64,000 bases of DNA. Source: Diphasiastrum complanatum (Eukaryota > Streptophyta > Lycopodiopsida > Lycopodiales > Lycopodiaceae). Within the stretch, counting starts at the first letter, position 1, and every line of letters begins with the position of its first letter. Shown here piece after piece: positions 55,068 through 64,000 of this stretch. The notes under the pieces were generated by a model that saw only the letters and a program-made list of their open reading frames with translations, did not search any database and was not told the origin of the DNA. The stretch spans positions 64,194,714 through 64,258,713 of the forward strand of contig CM055094.1 in assembly GCA_029204225.1 (NCBI GenBank), given 5' to 3'. The position numbers and the translations under genes are program-made.

Positions 55068-58000
55068 TAAAATGTAATCCTTAAGACGAGACTGCATTCA
55101 TACAAGGACTACAGAGTTAACATCTAGACGTTGTCAGTCGTTTTAACTATTTATTCCCATTAGGATTGGCACTACCTAAAGGCACTAACTCTGATTGGTG
55201 CATGGCTCAGTCACATATGAGGAGCTAGTGCATGGGTTTAGGATGGCTATATGCATGTGTAAAGTATCAATATTAATAAAAAGCGCTTCTTTATTCTAAC
55301 ACTCCACTCCTACTTAGTTAGGGCCTCTTTCCACGCCACCCATTTCACCGGGTCAGAATGACATAAAGAATTGGTGAACAGGTGAGCAAAAGCCTTTCCA
55401 TTTAGTTTTTCACCCGCTCAGCCTGTTGTCGGGCGAGTTGGTTTGCAAGAAGATCATGGATTAGCTCTTCGAGAGCACGCGTTGATGATTTCCAAACCGT
55501 GCTCTGCATCTGACCTGCTGCTTCCTGTCAAAACGTCTGCTGCTGCTGCGTGACCTGATGCGTTGCTGCACCTGAATGGCAAGTCAGATCTGATGTCCAA
55601 TGGGATGCACAATTGCCAGCCCGTGCACAACGATCCTCTCACCCGTATTCCCTGCTGACGTCCTAAATGGGTGAGCGGGTGAGCATGGAAAGAGCCTGTC
55701 AGCAACCCATCTAAACTGTTTTTGAAACTAACTAATTATATTCTAATGAATCATTGAGCTTCAGCTCGCTCTTCATCAATGTTGTCCTTCAGACCTGTGT
55801 ACCTTCTTGGTCTATGTCTCAGGATAAAGAACACTGGGATGTGGTCTATGCATGAACGAGATTCTTTATTTTTTGGCACCTTAAATAGGCAAATCTCTAT
55901 TCTTGCTTTATGACACATTTAATAAGTGTATGTAGATCTTCAAAAGAGAAAATTTACCATCAACTCCTACTTGTTTGGCCTTTTTGTCTAAGTAGGCATT
56001 TCATTTTTGTGCAAAGTAATGAAATTTTGCACGAATCATTTATTGTAGTTAATACACTGATGAAATCTATAAATAGATCATCCAAGCACAGATTGTTCAT
56101 TGCTCCGTCCATGAGACGTATTATTTGAGCCTCCTAATTACGCCGTCAATTTTTGGTTGTAACTGCTATTTGTATTGTGCTTCCGTGTAATATAGCAGCA
56201 GCACGTCTTTATCTGTGTACAATGTAGATGAATGCTTGTTGTGATTGAATGCACTTTCATTGTTGTTTGATCGCGCTTGTTTACTCACTCTGATCAGAAC
56301 ACGGACGTCTACGACTCCTCAGTTTTTGATCATACGATGGCTGTCTTTGACGCCTGAGGAACTCGCGATATCATACTGCTCTTCCATTTATTTCAGAACT
56401 ATACTTCACGTTGAATCTAATTTTAGTAGTACCACATACAAACCATCTCCATTCTCTTCGGTGGACTGTACTCTTGTTTTAGAGTATGAATTAATTTTTA
56501 AGATCCTGGTGGGCAATCAGAACGCATAAAGCTGTAATTATCTTTAGCATAAGCTGTCTATTCGACTATTTTTGCCACCTAAAACACTTTGAAGGAGACA
56601 TTTATAGGTATCAGATTGGGAAACCTTTAAGGATGATTTGCGGCCAACCATGCTGATCCTGAGTTGCAGCAATGAATTTCCTTTCATTGCTTGAAGCAGA
56701 TACGTACTATTTGAGACTACATTGAAAATTTCTCCAAGCTTTTGTATCAGTTTTGGATCTTTCAGTTCTACAGATATTCCCTCGGAATATTAGATTGTGG
56801 GGCCTTTTGTACAATGACGTGGCATCTATTCAGCCTACCTCACTTGTGAAGGTTATGTCACTTGTACATTGGAGTAGAAGTATGCTAATTCAACAATGCT
56901 TTCATCTTTTGCACTGAAGCTTGATAGCTGCTTTGAGTCAAGTATGGCTGATTTTCTGATATCTTCCCAACAGCCTTATTAGATAAGGCTCCAGGACATA
57001 CCTTAACTTGCCACACAGACATTACTTGCTTATAATTTGGTAATGGGTCCATCAATTTTCTTGTGGAGTTCCATTGTTAAGAGCCTTCTAGCTCACTTAT
57101 AAATTGGGTGCTTAGTCATTAAGGCCAACAATCCTGATTCCTCACCCTAATTCATATAAGATGTGGAGCTGAGCCAGGAAAAACTGTGCATCATTTAAAT
57201 TGGAAGCATGCCAAAGAACTGGAATTTAAAAAAAAATATGGAAAAGGAACCCAAAATTGCAATATCCTTATGAGCAGAGTAGGATGTAACAGAAGATATT
57301 CATTTTCTATCACCATTCCAATGAAATTTAAGGCAAGGATGCAGATGGCCCTTGGACACCCAGTAGTAGTCAAGCCTCAAATGAAGCTCTTCAAAGACAT
57401 CTGAAAATGACCATAATACCAAGGCTGTTTTAACTGGCAACAAGGTTCCATTTAAATGGTGGTGTGCAACGTAAGAATATACTGCCTGCTATCCCAACTA
57501 AGTAGAAGTGCATGGTTCATCCTTAGTCATTTATAAAAAAGCTACTTACTCCATTAAAAAGAGTCTTTGCAACTGATGAAAAAGAAGGCTAATATTTTCT
57601 CAAAAGATTTCATGCTTCTTAGTAGCAATTAGGTTGTTCAATATGTGGACACTAAGCAATTCTATACTTGGCTATTGACAGTACAAGGAAATTCATAAAT
57701 ATATGGAGAGGAGCTCATTGAACTATGCTACTGATTCTGAGAATAGCCATTTGAAAAGCAAAGAGAAAACTGCTGATGCAATATATCTCTTGCTTGTATC
57801 TTCTCGTGAGCCTAAGGGGCTAAAGAAAAATATTTAGGATGGTGGAGTGCTAGCACACCACGTAATCATGTATGATGAATATAAAACTGAGTGTGGCCCT
57901 TAGCTATCTTACTGGATAGTGGTGAATGTCATAGAAGGTAGTCTTGATGTGATCAACTATCCTTGTCCCTGATATGAGACGAAAACTATATTTCTTGCTT

Positions 58001-60232
58001 AGGTTAATCACTTGCTCCGAATCATGTACATCAGTTTGAAATCAGCATGCTCTTATGAGTGGAATATGGGGTCAGTGCCAATGTTGGTTTCCATAGGGAA
58101 CATAAACGACAACTATAGTTGTTGCTTGTTCAGAGGTCAATCACTTGCTCCGAATCATGTAGATCAGTTTAAAATCAGCGTGTTTTTTTGAATGGAATAT
58201 GGGGTCAGTTCCAATGTTGGTCTCCATAGGGAACATTAAATAAAAATATCTATAGATGCTTTTACTTTTTCCATATGTTAAAGTGTGTCAAAATCATGTG
58301 CAATGGCTTTTAAAGTCAGAGAGCAGTTCGAATAAGCTTACGGGAGCACGATCCTTATGTTTGTCATGGCGCCACTTTTTAGGCCAGCCCAACAAAACTG
58401 TGTTGGGTTCCAGGGACCCTATCCCAGATGACTGTATAATGTAGCTTTTGGCTTGGCGATATGATTGAGCAACTAACACCCGTGCAAATCCCGTGAGTCC
58501 TGCCGCTTGCATTGAATTTTCAAGTTTAACCTGCAGAAGTCATCAAATGGACAACAAGATATCAAGCTATATCCCACTTTCTTCCTATTTGGAAAAAATT
58601 TCATCATCAATAGTTTAATGCAGGGATATGAGAAACTATATGATGCTTTCTTGTACTGTGTTGTTGGAATCATCATGTCAACTACTTGGAGGTTGTTCTA
58701 ATCCACAGCGGTGGGAAATGGATGAAAACAAGAGAGAAAGGTTGTCAAAACTGTTTATAGCGGCACTTTCTCTGCTCCATCTTACTTTATGTTCTGCCGA
58801 TTTTTCTGTCAGCTCTTCTATCCTTCCTTCCAGAATAGTTGTTACGATGCACAATCCCTTTCCCTGCTTTCCATGTAGACCATAGAAATAAGTGCTCCTA
58901 ATTAATGATTGTCAAGACTCACATTGAGAGCTCAAATAGCACCTATGAATGTGAAAGTGAAAGACGGGATTGTAAGTGTTGGGGAAGCTCTTGCGGTGAA
59001 TGTAACTGAAAATACTTGTGTGAATTCAATGATCATATATGTTGTCGTCTATTTAACTTGACCAGGCTACATTACTTCAATTTGAGATTACTTGAAAACA
59101 GCTTATCAACAAGCTGTAAAGCAGTGACGAATCTCTAGATAGTAGGATTACTGAAAAACTGGCTGCTACTTAGTACCACTAGCTTGTGCTAAAAGTAGCA
59201 GCCAGGCTGTTCATCATGCACTAGCTTTTCTTGATTCGTAGAGTGAGAAGGAGTGGCTTTTGACAGAGGGCTTCATGAAACAGCATGAATTTACTCATAG
59301 CATAAATGGTGACATCTCAAAAATCTTGTCAGATGGCAAAATACCTGAACACATGTTCAGATGCTATTTATTCAACACTAACAGGGTGAGTGCAGGTGAA
59401 AAGAAACCTTTACCGAGTGGGAAGCAAAGGACAGAAAAAAAACAAGACCTTGCCGATGATGCACTAGCTTTGCTTAATTCGTAGTGTGAAAACAAGTGGC
59501 TTTCTATGAAAGGGCTTTACGAAATGGTGATTGTTTACTCTTATATGAATGGCGTTTTTTCAAAAATCTTGTGAGGTGATGAAATACCTTAATTCAAATT
59601 CAGATACTCTTTGTTCAGCACTTGCAGGGTTTAATGATGTGGACGCCAGGGGAAAAGAATACCTTCTTCAAATGGGAAGCGAAGGATAGAAGCTCAGGTT
59701 CAGAATGACTTCTTTTTGACCGGGTCCTTCGAGGTTTCAAGAGGCAAAGCAATTGTGGTCGCCAATTTACACTGTAGTGTGCTTCTTGACCAACACATAG
59801 CAAGCTTTGCACTGACAGCTGCAGCCACAATCCCCCAAGTCCTGTTCCCCAATCCACTTCAACCTACAAGTTTTCAAGGTTATTACTGGGTTTAAATCTA
59901 TATTCATGACATGTATCAATTCAATGAGATATGCATGAGTTTTTATCATTCAGGCTATGCTGATAATCTAGAAAACTGTCAAATGTCAGAAACAATGATC
60001 TAAATTTTGTATTTTCTTATATAGCAAGTTGCATTTCTAGGGAAAGAGGTCATGCAAAGTTCTATTGCTAGAAGCTCTAACCTGACGGTCATAGATGTAT
60101 GCACATATTGCTAGTAGCATGAAAATAGCAATCAATGCCCAGTACCACAGGATCACAAAGTTCATGGCCAGACACATGACCAATCCAACCAATGCAAAGG
60201 ACCAGTGATAATACTTCCATTTGGGTCTCCAG
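53167..60232 (-). CDS. cation-chloride cotransporter, KCC/CCC2-like, 3' seven exons
   Basis: Exons (minus strand, 5' to 3'): 60232-60082, 59863-59663, 58863-58786, 58530-58342, 54712-54440, 54286-54192, 54082-53167. All introns have GT-AG ends and the joined phases keep one frame of about 634 codons. Exon one encodes WRPKWKYYHWSFALVGLVMC plus two membrane helices, the last ones of the transporter core. The rest is the cytosolic C-terminal domain: NWRPQLLCLL, HLKK/GKGLCIV, QSSGIGSLEPNTVLLGWPKK, DIWWMVHDGG, VWRKCKLRV, INAEVEVLEL, and near the end ALNELIVEHSRDAQLVLLNL with GLERVILVSGTG. These match animal K-Cl cotransporters position by position (VHDGGMLMLL, HKVWRKC, AEVEVVEM, LNEVIV, GLERVLLVRG). 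Angiosperm CCC1 has VRDGGLMLLLSQ and ENVPR there instead. The protein would carry K+ and Cl- out across a membrane. The last exon has an unusual linker of about 200 residues. The 5' exons lie beyond 64000. No stop interrupts the exons, so it appears intact. Confidence 0.9.
55008..55064. repeat. (GA)n microsatellite
   Basis: About 28 uninterrupted GA units inside the large cotransporter intron. On the coding strand it reads (CT)n. Confidence 0.95.
55321..55698. mobile_element. MITE-like element with terminal inverted repeats
   Basis: The left end GGGCCTCTTTCCACGCCACC and the reverse complement of the right end (CAGGCTCTTTCCATGCTCACC, 21 bases with the C) align over about 30 bases with a few differences. 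The interior is GC-richer than the intron around it, has no transposase frame, and repeats parts of the termini (CACCCGCTCAGCCTG). No clear target duplication was found. The CAGG...CCTG-type end resembles some hAT-derived MITEs. Confidence 0.45.
57980..58238. repeat. two-unit tandem duplication, about 127 bp per unit
   Basis: 57980-58106 and 58107-58238 share CACTTGCTCCGAATCATGTA, GGAATATGGGGTCAGT and CCATAGGGAACAT with few differences. It lies in the cotransporter intron about 100 bp from the exon at 58342-58530. Confidence 0.8.
59216..59700. repeat. tandem duplication covering an exon end of the cotransporter
   Basis: 59216-59457 and 59458-59700 start with ATGCACTAGCTTT(T/G)CTT and align, with divergence, through to GGGAAGC(A/G)AAGGA. 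The right copy includes the last about 35 bases of the exon 59663-59863 with its splice donor. The left copy is a decayed duplicate of that exon end within the next intron. Confidence 0.65.
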
Positions 60233-63200
60233 CTGCATGTGCAACAGTAAAGTTTTTTAAGATCTCTAAGAGAACCTAATCTATTTGAAGAACAAAAAAG
60301 ATAGGCTACAAATGGAGATCAGTGTGGAGCATAGTTGATCAATCTATTGCCATATTTTATGGGTTGATGTGCTTTGCAGTCCAACACAAGCTATAGAAAA
60401 CACTTATCATTCATAAACTTGATTTTGCTTCAACTTCATATAATAAATGCAAATTGTAAAAGAAGAGGGACGATTTAGGTCTCATTGATAGCATCCCCAT
60501 TATATATGGGCTAGATAATTTAGCAACACTATAAAGACTATATGAAAAGCACTAAAGCTATAGAGCTTAACACTACTACAAGATCTGGTACATGACATAG
60601 GGACGCCCCTAAATGTTATAGTTGTGACTAAGATAACAAAAATGTGCTCTTACCTATATATAATACTGCAATAACAAAGATCAAGGCGCTTTCACAAATA
60701 AAATGGTTTCTGCTCCTAGCACTCCATATCCCATGAAACATTCATTTTGAACAATCAAAAGAGGGAGTGTAACGAGTTGCAAAGGGATTGTAACAGGGGA
60801 GATTTTAAATTGGTAAGGATAAGCCAATGGGAAAGTGTGACTCATAGAAAGGAAACGAGGGAAAACTGGTTTTCAACGAAAGGCCATTTAGTCTTTAAGG
60901 GGAAGGTGGGAGAGGAGGTGATAACAAAACATGTGGCTTCAATTACAATGTTAGGCCTAGGTAGATTTGTAATGGTTTATCATATTGACTTAGTATTTGC
61001 GTAGGTCCATTTGACTTTGAAAAAGTAGAAGGGTGGAGCAGAGGAATCTTCGCAAAGACCTTGCTAGGTGAAGGTAGAAGCATCTCAATGAGATTTCCAC
61101 ATGTCTACATGTCAAAGTTTAAAGAAGTATAGCATGAGAGGATAGGGTGAATAGTGTGAAGAAAAGAGGCTTCATTGCTGTGAGATGAGGGGAAACAATT
61201 GTGGGAGAGAATTGCTGATAGTAGGGAAGCTTTTTTGTGATCAGAGAGGAGGCAGTTTTTGGGGTTTAAGAGAAAGAGGTTCTCACCTTTCATAGTCACT
61301 ATTCTTGGAAACCAAATGTTTGTCATCAACAATGATGGTTGGGAAGGTGCTACACTCAAATTCCTAGCTTGCTAGTTTTTGGCTCAAGATTCCAACAAAC
61401 TAGTTTGTCTTTGCTTGTTTGTTAGGGAAAGACCAAAGGATTCCCCATGGATCTTAGAAATATTTCCATGTCGGGTAATATAAATGCCAAACATGTGGGT
61501 CCATGTTAGAGGGACATAAAAAGGTAGACAATTTTTGACTTGTTTGGATTAGGATAGAGGTTGCATGATATCATGAATAAACAACTAGGTAAGAAGTAGG
61601 CCATGGGATTGCTACATCCCTAAATAATCTTTAATGTTGGGTTAGGGGGAGACAAAATGAGGTCAAGTGCTATCTAGTAGTTAACTTGCAGACAACTCAA
61701 TGCATGCATCATCAACTATAATTGCAACTGGAGAAAGGGGATTGGAGGTCAATGTAAAGAAAACCAAATTATGGTCTTCAATACATCTTGCCCTTTTGTG
61801 AAGTGGCAAACTTTTACATTAGATGGAAACTCTTGGACATTGTATCTTCCTATACATGTTTCTTCATTGGTCCTATATGTGGCATGAGATAAATAGGCAC
61901 TAGGTAATAGGAAAAGGATAGTTGTCTCTAATGCCTACCATGAATTTGATCCTAGCCTCAACCCATTAAAGTAACTAAACTATACGGATTAGGACATGTG
62001 AATCACCAAAGTTGACCAGAGAGCGAATTGATGCCCACCACGAGCTAAGAGTTATCCCATAAAACATCTTTAATCTCTCCCTTAGGGAACAACCAACTGT
62101 CCCATACCACCATAGCCGAACTCTCTCCTAGAGTTTCCTCGCCTAAGTGCAAGAAGATCTTAGGCTCATCCCACAATCAATGCCTCACACCTAGGAATGA
62201 ATGTCAATAGATATCTAAACTCACTCTTATATGGTTATAGCCCAAGACATAATTCGAAGAGTGCTTATGGGATTAATAACTCCCCATGCATGTCCATTCT
62301 AGTGGTTGTATGACTTATCCCCAATTTCTAGACTTAGAGTAATAGTCGTCGCCACTAAAGGTATCCCCTTAAACCTAGGTCCAATACCAACCGTCTTATG
62401 CTAGGCTCAATGTAATTGCTCCTAATCCTACTCGATTAGGGATGTAATAGTCTTCCCTAGTCAATACAGGTGGCTTTTTTTAGGAAACACATACGAGATG
62501 CATAGAATAAGTTTTTCTCTTTGACACTCTAGTCACTCCTAAAATCATGTATGTAGCAAAGACATGATGCACTAGGCTTATGATATCGGATTGGGCTGAG
62601 GCTAGCTTTTCTTGTCTCTAGATTTCTATGTTATCATAGATGATAAGTGGTAAGCCATAGATCACATATTCAAAGAGTTTGGCCGGGCCCATTAGGAGCC
62701 AAAGTAGACTTCTACACGACACATATTTTGGAGATACGACTTGTTTAGGTTCGAATATTACCTTGATACTTGGTCACTCAGTCTTTGGATTGATTTGGAA
62801 CAACTTTGTGTTTCCTCATACTAGGCTCTAGCTATAGGATCGTCATTTTTAGTGGACCCCTTAGGTGGATATGGTCTACTGATGGAAGAGGTTGAAACAA
62901 AGGAGCACCTTATTTTCCACTTCTTGACATACTAGAAGATCAGGTCAGGGGGAGATATCATCAGCTTTTTCAAGATAGCCAATTACACTATGCTCCTTGG
63001 TATCTATATATGTGTTACCTGCACTATTAGCAAAGGAGACCAATTGCAGTCACATATTACAATCTACTTCTCCAGACTTCATCCACGAATTGATGTTGAT
63101 GCAAACTTAGTGTTAGAATTTGAGGCAGACATCCCTTTTAGACATCGTGATTAGAGGCAACCAACCTACCTTATGTATTATACATTGCTTCACATCCACT

Positions 63201-63600
63201 TAGGCACATCACGCCCATCCAGCTCGACGTACACCACAGATGCTCACCTTGATGCACAACATCACCTTTAGCTACCTCAACTATCAAAACAGCTTTCTTC
63301 AAATCTATACCCAAGGATACTGTTAAAGGAATTCCATTTTATTCTACCAAGCAAAGTCATGAGACATTGTTTTTCAAATTTATAACTAGGATATTGCTAG
63401 AGGATTCCCATTTGACTTAGCCAAGCAAAGGCATGAGACATTTTTGTTGGCTAGCCACATAGCATTAATATCAGTTCTAGTATTACTACCACACGCTGTT
63501 CTAGGTTTGGTTTTTATTGCAGAAACATTTGTGCTCCCTCGTTATGAAACATATTTAAAATGTATACTCTCGGTCTTCTATACCTTCAGGTACCCAAAGA
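60233..63600. other. upstream intron, repeat-derived; possible LINE remnants
   Basis: Upstream on the cotransporter strand. No further exon of the transporter was recognised, so this is probably intron. Plus-strand stretches around 61730-61790 (ERGLEVNVKKTKLWSS) and 62880-62930 (VETKEHLIFHFL) vaguely recall non-LTR reverse transcriptase regions. They are isolated and full of stops, so the LINE assignment is tentative. Confidence 0.25.
63315..63446. repeat. two-unit degenerate tandem repeat
   Basis: CCAAGCAAAGTCATGAGACAT (about 63349) and CCAAGCAAAGGCATGAGACAT (about 63421) with similar upstream halves form two units about 73 bp apart. Confidence 0.65.
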
Positions 63601-63611
63601 CAAATATTGAA

Positions 63612-63635
63612 CTCTCTCTCTCTCTCTCTCTCTCT
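63612..63635. repeat. (CT)n microsatellite
   Basis: Twelve CT units. The following 63640-64000 contains no recognisable exon. Confidence 0.9.
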
Positions 63636-64000
63636 AAATCGAATCTACTATCTTCCTCAACTTCTTCTCTTTATACAACTATCTACTTGTGGGAAGAGCG
63701 GAGGCTGCAGCAGCGCCAGGAATTTTTAGTCGACAGAAAACTAGTCTCTTACTTAAATAAGCATTGCGATGGATTCACCTGAAAGTGCCAGCTAATTGGA
63801 ATGACTTTTCAGTTAATCAATCTGATTATATAGTTGCTCGCCTGCAATTTTCGGTGATATATATGACTGCTTAAATTTTGATGCCAGCTTATTAGTACCT
63901 GAAAACTGAATTTTGCTAGCGGATTTCTTAAGGCCATTTAACTGTTTGGAATAGAAGCTACAAGCAGGAATCAGATTTAGAATTTTCTGAAAATTTGAGC

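Larger units (their letters stand above)
54713..58341 (-). other. 3.6-kb intron of the cotransporter gene
   Basis: Bounded by CCC/GTAAGC at 58342 and TCTCCAG/ATATTC at 54712. It holds the (GA)n run, the MITE-like element at 55321-55698 and a tandem duplication at 57980-58238. The remainder shows no supported gene. Confidence 0.75.

Noticed and set aside
55454-55705. Minus-strand 83-codon frame considered as a missing cotransporter exon
   Set aside because: The exons at 58342-58530 and 54440-54712 already join in phase and match the family continuously. The frame lies in a MITE-like repeat.
63444-63782. 112-codon plus-strand frame with a hydrophobic start
   Set aside because: It runs through a (CT)n repeat giving poly Leu-Ser, and has no recognisable domain. 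It is also antisense to the expected upstream intron of the cotransporter.

Overview
The window looks like nuclear DNA of a land plant. It is AT-rich and full of decayed LTR retrotransposons (Ty1/Copia and Ty3/Gypsy) whose primer-binding sites match plant initiator-tRNA-Met. It carries three host genes with intron-scale spacing: a C2-domain protein with a low-complexity tail (2508-4070, minus), a NUP50-type nucleoporin (39495-40928, plus), and the 3' part of a multi-exon cation-chloride cotransporter (60232-53167, minus, 5' exons beyond the right edge). The cotransporter resembles the K-Cl (KCC/'CCC2') branch more than angiosperm CCC1. Together with the repeat load this hints at a seed-free plant (lycophyte, fern or bryophyte), but the lineage is inference. 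There are no bacterial operons, CRISPR arrays or rRNA genes.

Layout. 1-1381: a minus-strand LTR with its primer-binding site. 2508-4070: C2 gene. 4590-7590: possible SINE relics, a GC-rich hairpin, and a Gypsy integrase end followed by LTR-like DNA. 7590-15770: Copia fragments, LTRs, and an LTR element carrying a coiled-coil frame that ends at a polypurine tract and LTR at 15386-15770. 15779-19200: a minus-strand Copia with an almost open pol frame but no integrase core. 19205-23336: a plus-strand Gypsy gag-protease. 23340-31300: mosaic Copia and Gypsy pieces on both strands. 32574-37061: a direct-repeat-bounded Copia chimera with duplicated and re-ordered modules. 37441-38000: another minus LTR and a cluster of GC-rich mini-hairpins. 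38380-40930: NUP50 promoter, leader intron and CDS. 41000-53100: mostly relics, an unidentified coding-like block (44230-45313), a 415-bp direct repeat, and an LTR with primer site at 50702-51075. 53167-60232: seven cotransporter exons whose introns hold a MITE-like element, microsatellites and tandem duplications. 60233-64000: repeat-derived sequence.

The three host genes are functionally unrelated (membrane-associated Ca/lipid binding, nuclear transport, K-Cl transport). Everything else is best read as layers of nested and recombined retroelements, all carrying stops, frameshifts or missing domains. No clearly autonomous element is present. The most noteworthy items are the KCC-like cotransporter, a 33-bp-periodic CCAAT array in an LTR, a 17-bp motif repeated four times in alternating orientation, G-box palindromes shared between LTR families, and a repeated Lys/Glu-rich frame linked to LTR elements.
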